A DNA stretch of 64,000 nt from assembly GCF_014199915.1 (NCBI RefSeq), contig NZ_JACHOO010000002.1:350756-414755 (forward strand). The letters are read 5' to 3'. The translations under genes were made by a program, and so were the position numbers. Under the pieces are notes generated by a model that did no database searches, was not told the DNA's origin, and saw only the letters and a program-made list of their open reading frames with translations. This document shows, one piece after another, positions 46,547-55,368 of this stretch (position 1 is its first letter; each line of letters opens with the position of its first letter). Origin of the DNA: Prosthecomicrobium pneumaticum (lineage in GTDB: Bacteria; Pseudomonadota; Alphaproteobacteria; Rhizobiales; Kaistiaceae).

Positions 46547-47971
46547 ATGACCGAGGACACAAAGAGCCTGCTCGAGCGCGCCGGCATCGACCGAAGCGAG
46601 GCCGAATCGGTCGTCGGGGCGGCGCTCGCCGGCGCCGATGACGGCGAGCTGTTTCTCGAATACACCCAGTCCGAAGGCTTGGGCTTCGACAATGGGCGGC
46701 TCGTCTCGGCGAGCTACGACACCGCGCAGGGCTTCGGCCTCCGTGCGGTCGCCGGCGAAGCGGTCGGCTATGCGCATTCCGGCGAGATCTCGCTCGACGC
46801 CATCCGCCGCGCCGGCGAGGCGGTCGCCTCGGTGAAGGCGGGCCGCTCCGGCACGCTCGCCGCGCCGCCCCCCGGCACCAACCGGTCGCTCTATGGCGAC
46901 GAGAACCCCCTCGCCTCGCCCTCTTTCGCCGAGAAGGTGAAGCTGCTCGAGACGATCGACGCCTATGCGCGGGCGAAAGATCCACGGGTGCGGCAGGTCT
47001 CCGCCTCGGTCGCCGGCTCCTGGCAGGTGGTCGAGATCCTGCGGCCGGACGGCAGCTATCGCCGCGACGTCCGCCCGCTCGTCCGGGTCAATGTCTCGAT
47101 CGTCGCCGGCTCGGGCGACCGGCAGGAGCAGGGTTCCTACGGCATGGGCGGCCGCGAGGGCTTCGGCAGCTTTGTGACCGAGGAGTCCTGGCGGCACGCG
47201 GTCGACGAGGCGCTCCGCCAGGCGCTCGTCAATCTGGAGGCCGTGCCGGCGCCGGCCGGCACGTTCGACGTGGTGCTCGGCCCGGGCTGGCCGGGCATCC
47301 TGCTGCACGAGGCGGTCGGCCACGGGCTGGAAGGCGATTTCAACCGCCGCAAGGAGAGCGCCTTCGCCGGGCTGATGGGCGAGCGGGTCGCCTCGAAGGG
47401 CGTCACCGTGGTCGACGACGGCACGATCGCCGATCGCCGCGGCTCGCTCACCATCGACGACGAGGGCACGCCCACCCAGTCGACCACGCTGATCGAGGAC
47501 GGCATCCTGGTCGGCTACATGCAGGACCGGCAGAACGCCCGGCTGATGGGCATGAAGCCGACCGGCAATGGCCGCCGCCAGTCCTACGCCCACGCGCCGA
47601 TGCCGCGCATGACCAACACGCTGATGCTGTCCGGCGCGCACAGCCCGGAAGAGATCCTCGGGTCGGTGAAGAAGGGCCTCTATATGGTCGGCTTCGGCGG
47701 CGGCCAGGTGGACATCACGAGCGGCAAGTTCGTGTTCTCCTCGACCGAGGCCTATCTCCTCGAGAACGGCAGGATCGGCGCGCCGGTCAAGGGCGCAATG
47801 CTGATCGGCAACGGGCCGGACGCGCTGACCCGCATCGCGATGGTCGGCAACGACATGGCGCTCGATCGCGGCATCGGCACCTGCGGCAAGAACGGCCAGG
47901 GCGTGCCGGTCGGCGTCGGCCAGCCGACGCTCCGGATCGACGGGTTGACGGTCGGCGGCACCGCCACCTGA
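46547..47971 (+). CDS. tldD: Metalloprotease TldD
   Basis: A 474-residue zinc-protease subunit that acts with PmbA/TldE, known for maturation of modified peptides and CcdA antitoxin degradation in E. coli. The active motif HExxxH is in LLHEAVGHGLEGD. Other conserved stretches: DEGTPTQSTTLIEDG, GYMQDRQNARLMG and GGGQVDITSGKFVFS. Good GGAAGGA ribosome site upstream. TldE is not in this window. Confidence 0.96.
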   Translation: MTEDTKSLLERAGIDRSEAESVVGAALAGADDGELFLEYTQSEGLGFDNGRLVSASYDTAQGFGLRAVAGEAVGYAHSGEISLDAIRRAGEAVASVKAGRSGTLAAPPPGTNRSLYGDENPLASPSFAEKVKLLETIDAYARAKDPRVRQVSASVAGSWQVVEILRPDGSYRRDVRPLVRVNVSIVAGSGDRQEQGSYGMGGREGFGSFVTEESWRHAVDEALRQALVNLEAVPAPAGTFDVVLGPGWPGILLHEAVGHGLEGDFNRRKESAFAGLMGERVASKGVTVVDDGTIADRRGSLTIDDEGTPTQSTTLIEDGILVGYMQDRQNARLMGMKPTGNGRRQSYAHAPMPRMTNTLMLSGAHSPEEILGSVKKGLYMVGFGGGQVDITSGKFVFSSTEAYLLENGRIGAPVKGAMLIGNGPDALTRIAMVGNDMALDRGIGTCGKNGQGVPVGVGQPTLRIDGLTVGGTAT

Positions 47972-48009
47972 CCGTCCGCGCGGAAGCGGGTTGCGGCGCC
48001 GGCGGCGCC

Positions 48010-48324
48010 TCAGCCGCGCTCGACGGGCAGGCCGGCGCGCAGCCAGCCGTTCAGACCGCCTTCGAGCAGGAAGACGGTACAGCCCGGTGCCGCGGCGACG
48101 AGCCGCGCGGCGTTCATCGCCGTGCGCTGGCCGGAGCGGCAGGTGAAGATCACCGTGCCCGATGAGCGCACGGCCGCCGGGCCGGCCGAGAGCTGCGACA
48201 GCGGCTGCAGCTCGGCGCCGGCAATGCGCTCGCTCGCGAATTCGGCCGGCTCGCGGATGTCGATCAGCGCGGCGCCCTGTTCGACGAGGGCGCGGGCGTT
48301 CAGGGCATCGATGGTGCGGATCAC
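48010..48324 (-). CDS. Rhodanese-like sulfurtransferase
   Basis: A 104-residue single rhodanese domain. Catalytic Cys is in FTCRSGQRT; the N-terminal IDIREPAEFASERIAGA and C-terminal LEGGLNGWLRAGLP are standard. It starts at GTG overlapping the stop of the ArsR-type gene by 4 bp, so the two are co-transcribed. Single-domain rhodaneses beside BigR/SqrR regulators transfer sulfane sulfur during sulfide detoxification. Confidence 0.93.
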   Translation of the reverse strand: MIRTIDALNARALVEQGAALIDIREPAEFASERIAGAELQPLSQLSAGPAAVRSSGTVIFTCRSGQRTAMNAARLVAAAPGCTVFLLEGGLNGWLRAGLPVERG

Positions 48325-48683
48325 GGGGTCGTTCCTTTGGGAGCGCCCGCCGGGAGATCGGCGGGACAGAAGAGGTCCTTGAGGGTGGCGAGCAGGCGGA
48401 GCGCCCCGGCATGCCCGACCCGGTAATGGAGGGTCTGCCCGTCGCGGCGGAAGGCCACGACACCCTCCTCGCGCAGCCGCGCGAGATGCTGCGAGGCTGC
48501 CGATTGCGACAGGCCGACCGCCTCGGCGAGGGCGCCCACCGGCGCCTCCCCAACCCCGCAGAGATGGCAGAGCAGGAGCAGACGCTTCTCGTTCGCCATC
48601 AGGGCGAGCAGCGCCGCCGCCTCGCCCGCCCGCGCTTCGAGCGCGGCGAGATCGTGGGTCGCGATGCGCGGTGCGCCTGACAT
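48321..48683 (-). CDS. ArsR-family regulator, BigR/SqrR-like
   Basis: A 120-residue winged-helix repressor. HTH: PVGALAEAVGLSQSAASQHLARL (in part), wing VVAFRRDGQTLHYRV. Cysteines lie in LLLLCHLCG and LFCPADLP; BigR and SqrR use two cysteines in these positions to form a disulfide or polysulfide on exposure to reactive sulfur, releasing DNA. Start ATG at 48683 (a TTG at 48686 also precedes it). The promoter and palindromic operator are directly upstream, indicating autoregulation. Confidence 0.9.
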   Translation of the reverse strand: MSGAPRIATHDLAALEARAGEAAALLALMANEKRLLLLCHLCGVGEAPVGALAEAVGLSQSAASQHLARLREEGVVAFRRDGQTLHYRVGHAGALRLLATLKDLFCPADLPAGAPKGTTP

Positions 48684-48702
48684 CAAACCCTCTATATTAG
48701 AT

Positions 48703-48737
48703 CTCTCTAAATTAGAGAGCGCTTATAGACCTGTCAA
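48703..48737 (-). promoter_or_regulatory. Promoter with palindromic operator of the ArsR-rhodanese operon
   Basis: On the minus strand, TTGACA (48737-48732), a 17-bp spacer and TAATTT (48714-48709) make a near-consensus promoter. The -10 is the centre of the perfect palindrome CTCTCTAA-A-TTAGAGAG (plus strand, 48703-48719). A bound repressor there would block RNA polymerase. A second, imperfect half-site CTCTATATTAGA lies at 48690-48701, between the operator and the start codon. Confidence 0.85.
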
Positions 48738-48791
48738 TGGCGGCGCCCGCCACCCGCCATCGCCCGGGACCTGCCCGGGGATGCCGGTTCG

Positions 48792-49709
48792 TCACGCCGC
48801 GGCGGCCGCATCTCCGCCGAGCAGCGCGGCGAGCGCGCGATAGTCCGCGGCGCGCGGCGCGTTGGGCCGCCAGGCGAGCGCGATGGTGCGTTCCGTGCGG
48901 CGGCCGACGAGCGGCCGGACGACGAGGTCGGTACCGGCCGTGACGCCCGCGGCGACCGCCATTTCCGGCAGCAGCGTCACGCCGAAGCCGCTCGCCACCA
49001 TCTGCACGAGCGTGTGCAGGCTCGTCGCGGCGAATTCGTCGCGTGCCGGCGCATCCTCGGGCGAAAGGGCGCAGGCCGAGACGACCTGATCGCGCAGACA
49101 GTGACCGTCCTCCATCAGCAGCAGGCGTTCGCCTTCCAGCGCGCGGACCGGGATGCGCTCGAGATCGGCGAGGCGGTGGCCCGCCGGCAAGGCAGCGAGA
49201 AGCGCGTCCTGCGCGATCGGCACGGTCTCGAGCCGGCTGCAGGAACAGGGGAAGGCGAGGAGCAGCGCGTCGAGCCGGTTCGCCTCGAGCCGGGCGACCA
49301 GCCGCTCGGTCGTGTCCTCGCGCAGCACCGGCTTCAGGTTCGGGAAAGCGCTCCGCAGCGCCGGCATCAGGCGCGGCAGGAGGAACGGCCCGATCGTCGG
49401 GATGACGCCGAGCCGCAGCGGCCCGCTCATCGGCTGGCGGGCGACGTCGGCCGCCTCGACGAAGGCCTCCAGCGCCGCGAGCGCGACGCGGGCGCGGTCG
49501 ACCAGTTCGAGCCCGAGCGGGGTGAACATCGCCCGCTTCGCCCGGCTGCGATCGAGGAGCGCCGCATCGAGCTGGCGTTCGAGCGCCGTCAAGCCGGCCG
49601 AAAGGGTCGACTGGGTGACGCCGCATTCCTCCGCCGCCCGGCCGAAATGCTGGGTTTCGTTGAGGGCGAGCAGGTAGCGGAGCTGCTGCGGGCTGGGAAG
49701 GGGCGCCAT
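48792..49709 (-). CDS. oxyR: Hydrogen peroxide-sensing regulator OxyR
   Basis: A 305-residue LysR-type activator. N-terminal HTH: LRYLLALNETQHFGRAAEECGVTQSTLS (in part). The redox cysteines that form the peroxide-sensing disulfide are in LLMEDGHCLRDQ and the following VVSACALSP, spaced as in E. coli OxyR. Divergent from ahpC-ahpD with 155 bp between starts, so these peroxidase genes are the likely targets. The C-terminus is an alanine-rich tail. Confidence 0.95.
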   Translation of the reverse strand: MAPLPSPQQLRYLLALNETQHFGRAAEECGVTQSTLSAGLTALERQLDAALLDRSRAKRAMFTPLGLELVDRARVALAALEAFVEAADVARQPMSGPLRLGVIPTIGPFLLPRLMPALRSAFPNLKPVLREDTTERLVARLEANRLDALLLAFPCSCSRLETVPIAQDALLAALPAGHRLADLERIPVRALEGERLLLMEDGHCLRDQVVSACALSPEDAPARDEFAATSLHTLVQMVASGFGVTLLPEMAVAAGVTAGTDLVVRPLVGRRTERTIALAWRPNAPRAADYRALAALLGGDAAAAA

Positions 49710-49864
49710 CGATCCGATCGATCAAAAAGACAGGAATAATTCATTTGGTTTGCGCGGCATCACTGATCAATATATGCGCCGCAACAGGGACCGCGCCAGT
49801 TTGTTTGCACGGCAACATCCCAAGCGTGTCCCTCGACCCGATTCAACCGTATGAGGACTGATCG
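49710..49864. promoter_or_regulatory. oxyR-ahpC divergent regulatory region
   Basis: A relatively AT-rich 155-bp region between divergent starts, with patches at 49720-49750 and 49770-49775 (TATATG, a possible -10 for ahpC). OxyR sites are expected here by analogy, but I cannot identify one with confidence by eye. Confidence 0.5.
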
Positions 49865-50419
49865 ATGCTGACCGTTGGCGACACCTTCCCCGCCTTCAAC
49901 CTCAAGGCCGTGAAGCCCGGCCCGGCGGGCCTCAACCTCAAGGACCCCTTCGTCGACATCTCGAACGAGTCCGATGCCGGCCAGTGGAAGGTGATCTTCT
50001 TCTGGCCGAAGGACTTCACCTTCGTCTGCCCGACCGAGATCGTCGCCTTCGGCAAGCTGTCGGGCGATTTCGCCGACCGCGACACGGTGGTCTACGGCGT
50101 CTCGACGGACAACGAGTTCGTCCACGCCAACTGGCGCATCCACCACGCCGACCTCAAGGAGCTGACCATCCCGATGCTCGCCGATATCAAGCGCGAGCTG
50201 TCGGCGGCCTGCGGCATTCTCGACAAGAAGGAAGGCGTGGCGCTGCGGGCCACCTTCATCGTCGATCCGGACGGCATCATCCGCTTCGCCTCGGTCAACG
50301 ACCTGTCGGTCGGCCGCAACCCGCAGGAAGTGCTGCGCGTGCTCGACGCGCTGCAGAGCGACGAGCTCTGCGCCTGCAACTGGAACAAGGGCGACGAGTT
50401 CCTCCGCCCGGCCGCCTGA
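49865..50419 (+). CDS. ahpC: Alkyl hydroperoxide reductase AhpC (two-Cys peroxiredoxin)
   Basis: A 184-residue peroxiredoxin. Peroxidatic cysteine in [15 protein letters not shown] and resolving cysteine in [14 protein letters not shown]; the CACNW pattern is that of AhpC proteins reduced by AhpD (Mycobacterium type) rather than by AhpF. The partner ahpD follows on the same strand. It reduces H2O2, organic peroxides and peroxynitrite in the cytoplasm. Confidence 0.96.
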   Translation: MLTVGDTFPAFNLKAVKPGPAGLNLKDPFVDISNESDAGQWKVIFFWPKDFTFVCPTEIVAFGKLSGDFADRDTVVYGVSTDNEFVHANWRIHHADLKELTIPMLADIKRELSAACGILDKKEGVALRATFIVDPDGIIRFASVNDLSVGRNPQEVLRVLDALQSDELCACNWNKGDEFLRPAA

Positions 50420-50441
50420 GCCGGCGACTGCCGCCAGTCCA

Positions 50442-50515
50442 CCCGCGCGCCGCCGGCGCGCGGGCCTTGGTTCCGATCCGCCTCCGCGCCGCCGGTGCGC
50501 AGGCCTTCGTTCCGA
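50442..50515 (+). repeat. Palindrome and imperfect direct repeat between ahpC and ahpD
   Basis: CCCGCGCGCCG-C-CGGCGCGCGGG at 50442-50464 is a perfect 11-bp hairpin. A 31-base segment starting CGCGCCGCCGG at 50446 recurs with a few changes at 50485-50515, so the spacer has been tandemly duplicated with a 39-bp period. It may stabilise the ahpC message. Confidence 0.7.
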
Positions 50516-50525
50516 CGAGGATCCC

Positions 50526-51074
50526 ATGTCGCTCGACACGCTGAAGAACGCCCTCCCCGACTACGCCAAGGACATCAAGCTCAATCTCGGCACGCTCTCG
50601 ACCGAGCCGAGCCTGACGACGCAGCAGCGCGCCGGCACCTTCGTCGCCGCGGCGCTCGCCTCGCGCAACGCCGACGTGACGGCGGCGATCGTCGCCGAAT
50701 TCGCGCCGCAGCTTTCGCCCGAGGCGCTGCATGCAGCGAAAGCCGCCGCGTCGATCATGGGCATGAACAACGTCTATTACCGCTTCGTCCACATGGTCGG
50801 CGGCGACTATGCGAACATGCCGGCCAAGCTGCGCATGAACGTGATCGGCCGGCCGGGCGTCGAGAAGGCCGATTTCGAACTCTGGTCGCTGGCGGTTTCC
50901 GCGATCAATGGCTGCGCCATGTGCGTCGAGAGCCATGAGCGCGCGGTGCGTGCCGAGGGGCTGACGCAGGAGCAGGTCCAGTCGGCCGTCCGCATCGCCG
51001 CGACCGTGCACGCCGTCGCCGCGACCCTCGACGGCGAGGCCGCGCTGCAGCCGCTCGCCCAGGCCGCCGAGTAG
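50526..51074 (+). CDS. ahpD: Alkyl hydroperoxide reductase AhpD
   Basis: A 182-residue protein of the carboxymuconolactone decarboxylase/AhpD fold. The redox CxxC is in [15 protein letters not shown] with the proton-relay glutamate and histidines. It regenerates reduced AhpC, drawing electrons from lipoyl-bearing enzymes in the mycobacterial system. The CACNW form of AhpC upstream fits this pairing. A perfect 20-bp palindrome at 51101-51120 lies after the stop and may end the transcript. Confidence 0.96.
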   Translation: MSLDTLKNALPDYAKDIKLNLGTLSTEPSLTTQQRAGTFVAAALASRNADVTAAIVAEFAPQLSPEALHAAKAAASIMGMNNVYYRFVHMVGGDYANMPAKLRMNVIGRPGVEKADFELWSLAVSAINGCAMCVESHERAVRAEGLTQEQVQSAVRIAATVHAVAATLDGEAALQPLAQAAE

Positions 51075-51100
51075 AACGCGGCGCAGGCGCCTCCCGCTAC

Positions 51101-51120
51101 GGCGCCGGCCGGCCGGCGCC
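51101..51120. terminator. Perfect palindrome after ahpD
   Basis: GGCGCCGGCC/GGCCGGCGCC, 20 bp, between the convergent ahpD and pdxH genes. It lacks a U-run, so a terminator role is only suggested by position. Confidence 0.4.
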
Positions 51121-51161
51121 GCTTCGGCGGGCGAGGCGTCGCCAGAACGAGTGTCGCACCG

Positions 51162-51764
51162 CTACGGATAGAGCCGGGTCCGCGTCCAGGGGCCTTCACC
51201 GGGCACGGCGCGCGTGAAGCGGACGCGGTCGTGCAGGCGGAAGGCGCCGTCGTGCCAGAACTCGATCTCGACCGGCGCGATCCGGAAGCCCGACCAGTGT
51301 GGCGGACGCGGGATGTCCCCTTCTCCGTATTGCGCCGTCACCGCCGCCACGCGCTCCTCGAGGAGGGCGCGGGATTCGAGCGGGCGCGACTGCGCCGAGG
51401 CCCAGGCCCCGATGCGGCTGCCGCGCGGGCGGGTGGCGAAATAGGCGTCCGCCTCCTCCGCCGTGACGCGGCCGACCTCGCCGCGGATGCGCACCTGACG
51501 GCGCAGGCTCTTCCAGTGGAAGAGCAGCGCCGCACGGGGCTGGCCGGCGAGCTCGGTCGCCTTGGCGCTTTCGAGGTTGGTGTAGAAGACGAAGCCCGCC
51601 TCGTCGAAATCCTTCATCAGCACCATGCGCAGATCCGGCAGGCCGGACGCGTCCACGGTGGCGAGCGCCATCCCGTTCGGATCGTTGATCTCGCGGTCCG
51701 TCGCCTCGGCGAGCCAGGCACCGAACAGCGCGAAGGGGTCGTTCGCTTGCGTGAAGTCACTCAT
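51162..51764 (-). CDS. pdxH: Pyridoxamine 5'-phosphate oxidase
   Basis: A 200-residue FMN enzyme making pyridoxal phosphate. FMN-binding sequence [18 protein letters not shown], phosphate contact [11 protein letters not shown], substrate region [10 protein letters not shown] and C-terminal [10 protein letters not shown]...WTRTRLYP are diagnostic. Start at 51764 (MSDFTQAN) chosen by similarity and upstream AGGATCAG; the open frame extends 26 codons further, overlapping the divergent lipoprotein gene. Confidence 0.96.
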   Translation of the reverse strand: MSDFTQANDPFALFGAWLAEATDREINDPNGMALATVDASGLPDLRMVLMKDFDEAGFVFYTNLESAKATELAGQPRAALLFHWKSLRRQVRIRGEVGRVTAEEADAYFATRPRGSRIGAWASAQSRPLESRALLEERVAAVTAQYGEGDIPRPPHWSGFRIAPVEIEFWHDGAFRLHDRVRFTRAVPGEGPWTRTRLYP

Positions 51765-51820
51765 TGTTAACGCTGATCCTGGATGCTGCACGATGGCGGG
51801 AGGCGGCCGAAGGGATCCGA

Positions 51821-52315
51821 ATGGCGCGACGCGGGCAGTCATACCTCGGCCGTTGCGTCGCTGGGAAGGTGGCTCTCGCGCGCTGGACCATGATCGCGCT
51901 GATGCCGGCTCTTCTTTCCGGCTGCGGCCTGTCGCCGCTCGCCGAACGGGCGGAGGTCGACCGGGCCGTCACCGGCTCGGTCGAGGCGGCCCGCCCGGTC
52001 CCGGTGGCGCGCACCGTGGTCGACGCGCTCGACCCTTCCGACTGGGAGCGCATCCGGCTCGTCGCCGCAACGACGCTCTCGACCGCGCAACAGGGCGAGG
52101 TGATCGACTGGACGAATGCCGCGACCGGCTCGAACGGCACGGTGGCGGCGACGGGCGAGGCCCGGCGCGACGCGGCGGCCGGGCTCTGCCGGCCCTTCTC
52201 GCTCACCGTCAGCGACCTGCGCGGCATCCGCCGCTATCGCGGCGAGGCGTGCCGCTCGCAGGACGGCATGGCGCGGCTGATCGGCATGCTGCCGGAAGAT
52301 GCGGCCCTGCTGTAG
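51821..52315 (+). CDS. Lipoprotein, RT0821/Lpp0805-like surface antigen family
   Basis: A 164-residue protein with a basic start, hydrophobic segment and lipobox LLSGC near residue 35. The C-terminal half has the pattern of the small outer-membrane antigen domain: [20 protein letters not shown] (in part), [23 protein letters not shown] and [11 protein letters not shown] at 51821 has AAGGG 7 bp upstream; a longer frame starts at 51764. Divergent from pdxH. Function unknown. Confidence 0.82.
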   Translation: MARRGQSYLGRCVAGKVALARWTMIALMPALLSGCGLSPLAERAEVDRAVTGSVEAARPVPVARTVVDALDPSDWERIRLVAATTLSTAQQGEVIDWTNAATGSNGTVAATGEARRDAAAGLCRPFSLTVSDLRGIRRYRGEACRSQDGMARLIGMLPEDAALL

Positions 52316-52409
52316 CCTGTAGAATTTATTCCTACGACCATCTATATTGGGGTCGGCCGGATGCCGCAGCGCGGGTCCGGGCCATATCCCGCCTCGAAAG
52401 GGGGTAGAC

Positions 52410-53339
52410 ATGCGTGATCCGTACGAAGTGCTGGGCGTGACGCGGACCGCATCGGCCGCCGAGATCAAGAAGGCGTTCCGCAAGCTCGCCAAGCAGCATC
52501 ATCCCGACCAGAACCAGGACGATCCGAAGGCGAAGGAGCGCTTCGCCGAGGTGAACCAGGCCTATGAGGTGGTCGGCGACGAGGAAGCGCGGGCGAAGTT
52601 CGACCGCGGCGAGATCGGCGCCGACGGCAAGCCGCGCTTCGATCCGCTCGGCGGCGGGGCCGGCGGCTTCCAGGGCTTCGACCCGCAGGGTTTCGGCGGC
52701 GGCCGCACCTTCCGCTGGTCGGGCGGCGCGCCCGGCGGCGGTGCCGAGGACATCCTCAACGATTTCTTCGGCGGCTTCGGCGCCGGCCGGGCGCGGGGCG
52801 CGCGAGCCAAGCCCGAACGCCCGATCGAGGATGCGAGCGCGACGGTCGCCGTGACGCTCGAGCAGATCGCCCGCGGCGAGAAGGCGCGCGTCGACCTGCC
52901 GACCGGCAAGACGGTCGACATCACCATTCCGCCCGGCACACGCGCCGGCAAGACGATCCGGCTGCGCGGGCAGGGCTTCGCAGGTGGCGACGCGCTCGTC
53001 CAGGTCGAGTTCGTGCCGCATCCGCTGTTCAAGCCGGAAGGCGAGCACCTGCGGCTCGACCTGCCGGTGACGCTCGACGAGGCGGTGCTCGGCGCCAAGG
53101 TGCGCGTGCCGACGCTGTCCGGCTCGGTGCAGATGACGGTACCGCCGAACGCCAATATCGGCCGCGTGCTGCGGCTGAAGGGCAAGGGCCTGCCGACCGC
53201 CGAGGGCGGCCATGGCGACCTGCTCGTCAGCCTTCGCATCGTGCTGCCCGAAAAGGCCGATCCGGAGCTCGACGCGCTGATGCGGCGCTGGCGCGACCGG
53301 GCGCCCTATAGTGCGCGCGGCCCCGAATACGAGCGCTGA
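52410..53339 (+). CDS. DnaJ-like co-chaperone (CbpA type)
   Basis: A 309-residue co-chaperone: J domain (residues about 2-68) with HPD in QHHPDQN, a Gly/Phe-rich linker (about 75-130), and two C-terminal substrate-binding beta domains (about 140-300: PPGTRAGKTIRLRGQG, GDALVQVEFVPHPLF). It lacks the cysteine zinc fingers of DnaJ itself, so is of the CbpA/DnaJ class B type. It stimulates DnaK. A short AT-rich stretch with CTATATT (52342-52348) may be its promoter. Confidence 0.93.
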   Translation: MRDPYEVLGVTRTASAAEIKKAFRKLAKQHHPDQNQDDPKAKERFAEVNQAYEVVGDEEARAKFDRGEIGADGKPRFDPLGGGAGGFQGFDPQGFGGGRTFRWSGGAPGGGAEDILNDFFGGFGAGRARGARAKPERPIEDASATVAVTLEQIARGEKARVDLPTGKTVDITIPPGTRAGKTIRLRGQGFAGGDALVQVEFVPHPLFKPEGEHLRLDLPVTLDEAVLGAKVRVPTLSGSVQMTVPPNANIGRVLRLKGKGLPTAEGGHGDLLVSLRIVLPEKADPELDALMRRWRDRAPYSARGPEYER

Positions 53340-53345
53340 ACCGGC

Positions 53346-54341
53346 TCAGACGGGATCGGCCGCGGGCCGCGGCGCCGCGGCGCGGGCGAGCCGGTCGTTG
53401 ATCGCCTCGCCGAGCCCCTCCTGCGGGATCGGCGCGACGGCGATCACGGCCGCCTTGCCATCGAGCGTCCTGAGGGCCGCGAAGAGACGGGCCGAGGCCT
53501 CGACGAGATCGCCCCGCTCCGACAGCTGGACCACCGCCGCGGCCTCGCGCCAGCCCTCCGGCAGATCCGGCCCGAAGGCGAGCAGCGCCTCGCCCGGACG
53601 CACCGCGGTCGCGCGCAGCCGCACCGCCGCGGCGGGGGCGTAATGCGAGGCGAGCATGCCGGGTGCGGCGGGCGCGTGGGCCGCGCTCGCCGGGGCCTTC
53701 GCGAGCGGCCGGCCGAGCACCGCCTCGAGCGCTCCCCGCGCGATGGCACCCGGCCGCAGCAGCACCGGGCCGTTGGGACCCGCGCCGACAATGGTCGATT
53801 CGAGCCCCATCGGGGCCGGACCGGCATCGAGAATCACGGCGACGGCCGCGCCGAGATCGGCCGCCACATGCGCCGCTTCCGTCGCCGAGACATGGCCGGA
53901 GCGATTGGCGCTCGGCGCCGCGACCGGCCGGTCGAAGGCGGCGAGCACGGCCCGCGCCACCGGATGGGCCGGCACCCGGACGGCGAGCGTGTCGAGCCCG
54001 GCGGTGACGAGATCGGCCACCCCCGCCTCCGCCCGGCGCGACGCGACGAGGGTGAGCGGCCCCGGCCAGAAGGCGGCCGCGAGGCGGGCGAGGTCCGCGT
54101 CGAGCACCACCAGCCGGTCCGCGGCGGCACGGTCGGCGACGTGTGCGATCAAGGGGTTGAAGCGCGGCCGGCCCTTTGCCGCGTAGATGCCGGCGACGGC
54201 GGCGCCGTTGGTCGCATCGGCGGCGAGGCCGTAAACCGTCTCGGTCGGCAGCGCCACGAGATCGCCCGCGGCGAGCGCCGCGATGGCGCGCTCGATCGAG
54301 CGGGGATCGGCGGCGGAAAGGAGAAGAGGACGCTCTGACAT
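53346..54341 (-). CDS. L-threonylcarbamoyladenylate synthase (Sua5 type)
   Basis: A 331-residue enzyme making threonylcarbamoyl-AMP for tRNA t6A37. YrdC domain (about 15-200) with VALPTETVYGLAADA, KGRPRFNPLIAHV and PSANRSGHVS; a linker and C-terminal Sua5 domain (about 220-325) with APGMLASHYAP follow, so it is the longer Sua5 form. Start at 54341 by similarity; the frame extends to 54479 with spurious sequence. Convergent with the DnaJ-like gene, 6 bp apart. Confidence 0.95.
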   Translation of the reverse strand: MSERPLLLSAADPRSIERAIAALAAGDLVALPTETVYGLAADATNGAAVAGIYAAKGRPRFNPLIAHVADRAAADRLVVLDADLARLAAAFWPGPLTLVASRRAEAGVADLVTAGLDTLAVRVPAHPVARAVLAAFDRPVAAPSANRSGHVSATEAAHVAADLGAAVAVILDAGPAPMGLESTIVGAGPNGPVLLRPGAIARGALEAVLGRPLAKAPASAAHAPAAPGMLASHYAPAAAVRLRATAVRPGEALLAFGPDLPEGWREAAAVVQLSERGDLVEASARLFAALRTLDGKAAVIAVAPIPQEGLGEAINDRLARAAAPRPAADPV

Positions 54342-54508
54342 CGGCCGTGACGCTGAAAGCGCCAGATGGCCCGTGCCCAGCGCGGGCGTCAAGCTCCCGG
54401 TTCCGCCACTTTTTCTACATGTTGCTGCCGCATCCTCCTTTCGCCTTGACGAAGCGGCCACCCGCCGGGACCATGGCACCTCTTCATGAGGGGAGGACGA
54501 CCCGCAGG

Positions 54509-55270
54509 ATGAGCGCGCAGGCCAGCATGCCGATCCACGTCGAGAACCGGGCCGGAGTGGTGACGATCCGCTTCGATCGTCCCGAGACGCAGAACGCCTG
54601 GACGCTCGACATGCTCGGCGCTCTCGCCGACGCGCTCGTCATCGGCGAGCGCGACGGCAGGGTCCGCGCCTTCATGCTGTCGGGCACGCCCGGCGTTTTC
54701 TGCAGCGGCAGCGAATTGAAGGAAATACTCGCCTTCGCCGACCGCGGTGCGCTCGACGAGGTGGTGACGCGCTTTCTGAAAACGATCGCGACGATCGAGA
54801 AGCCGCTGGTCGCGGCGGTCGACGGGCCGGCGGTCGGCATCGGCGCGACGATCCTCTTCCATTGCGACTATGTCGTCGCGAGCGAATGGTCGACCTTCGA
54901 GTGCCCCTCGGTCGAACTCGGCCTCGTGCCGGAGGCGGCGTCGACCCTGATCGGTCCGCGGCTGATGGGCTATGCCCGGGCCTTCGAATTCCTCGTGATG
55001 GGCGAGCGGTTCGACGCCGAGCGCGCCCGCGAGGTCGGCCTCGTCAACCGCATCCTGCCCGCCGAGGCGGTGGACGACGCTGCGCTCGAGGTCGCGCGGT
55101 CGATCGCCCGGAAGCCGCCTGAGGCGGTGACGGCGACGCGACGGCTGATCCGCGGCGACCGGCGCGAGATCCTCGCCCGCGTCGACCAGGAGGCGGCGCT
55201 CATCGTCGAGCGGCTGCGTTCGCCGCTTGCCCGCGACAATGTCATCGCCTTCATGCGGAAGGCGCGCTAG
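54509..55270 (+). CDS. Enoyl-CoA hydratase/isomerase family protein
   Basis: A 253-residue crotonase-fold protein. Oxyanion-hole segments are FMLSGTPGVFCSGSELKE and PAVGIGATILFHCDYVVAS; the second catalytic region is CPSVELGLVPEAASTLIGP, with glutamate in ELG and PEA. This matches hydratases that use one or both glutamates. The CoA substrate is unknown. Start at 54509 (MSAQASM) is preceded by GGGAGG; an ATG 12 codons upstream is possible. Confidence 0.9.
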   Translation: MSAQASMPIHVENRAGVVTIRFDRPETQNAWTLDMLGALADALVIGERDGRVRAFMLSGTPGVFCSGSELKEILAFADRGALDEVVTRFLKTIATIEKPLVAAVDGPAVGIGATILFHCDYVVASEWSTFECPSVELGLVPEAASTLIGPRLMGYARAFEFLVMGERFDAERAREVGLVNRILPAEAVDDAALEVARSIARKPPEAVTATRRLIRGDRREILARVDQEAALIVERLRSPLARDNVIAFMRKAR

Positions 55271-55368
55271 AGCCTGTTCCCGGAAGATCACCGGGCGGAG
55301 GAACGACGGCGCCGCGGCACCGTCCGGTCGGCCGGAACCGCCTCGCACGCCGTTTGCCGGAGTCCCGC

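Noticed and set aside
51764..51842. Overlapping N-terminal extensions of pdxH and the lipoprotein
   Set aside because: Both frames remain open through the divergent gap, but family alignments and ribosome sites place the starts at 51764 and 51821.
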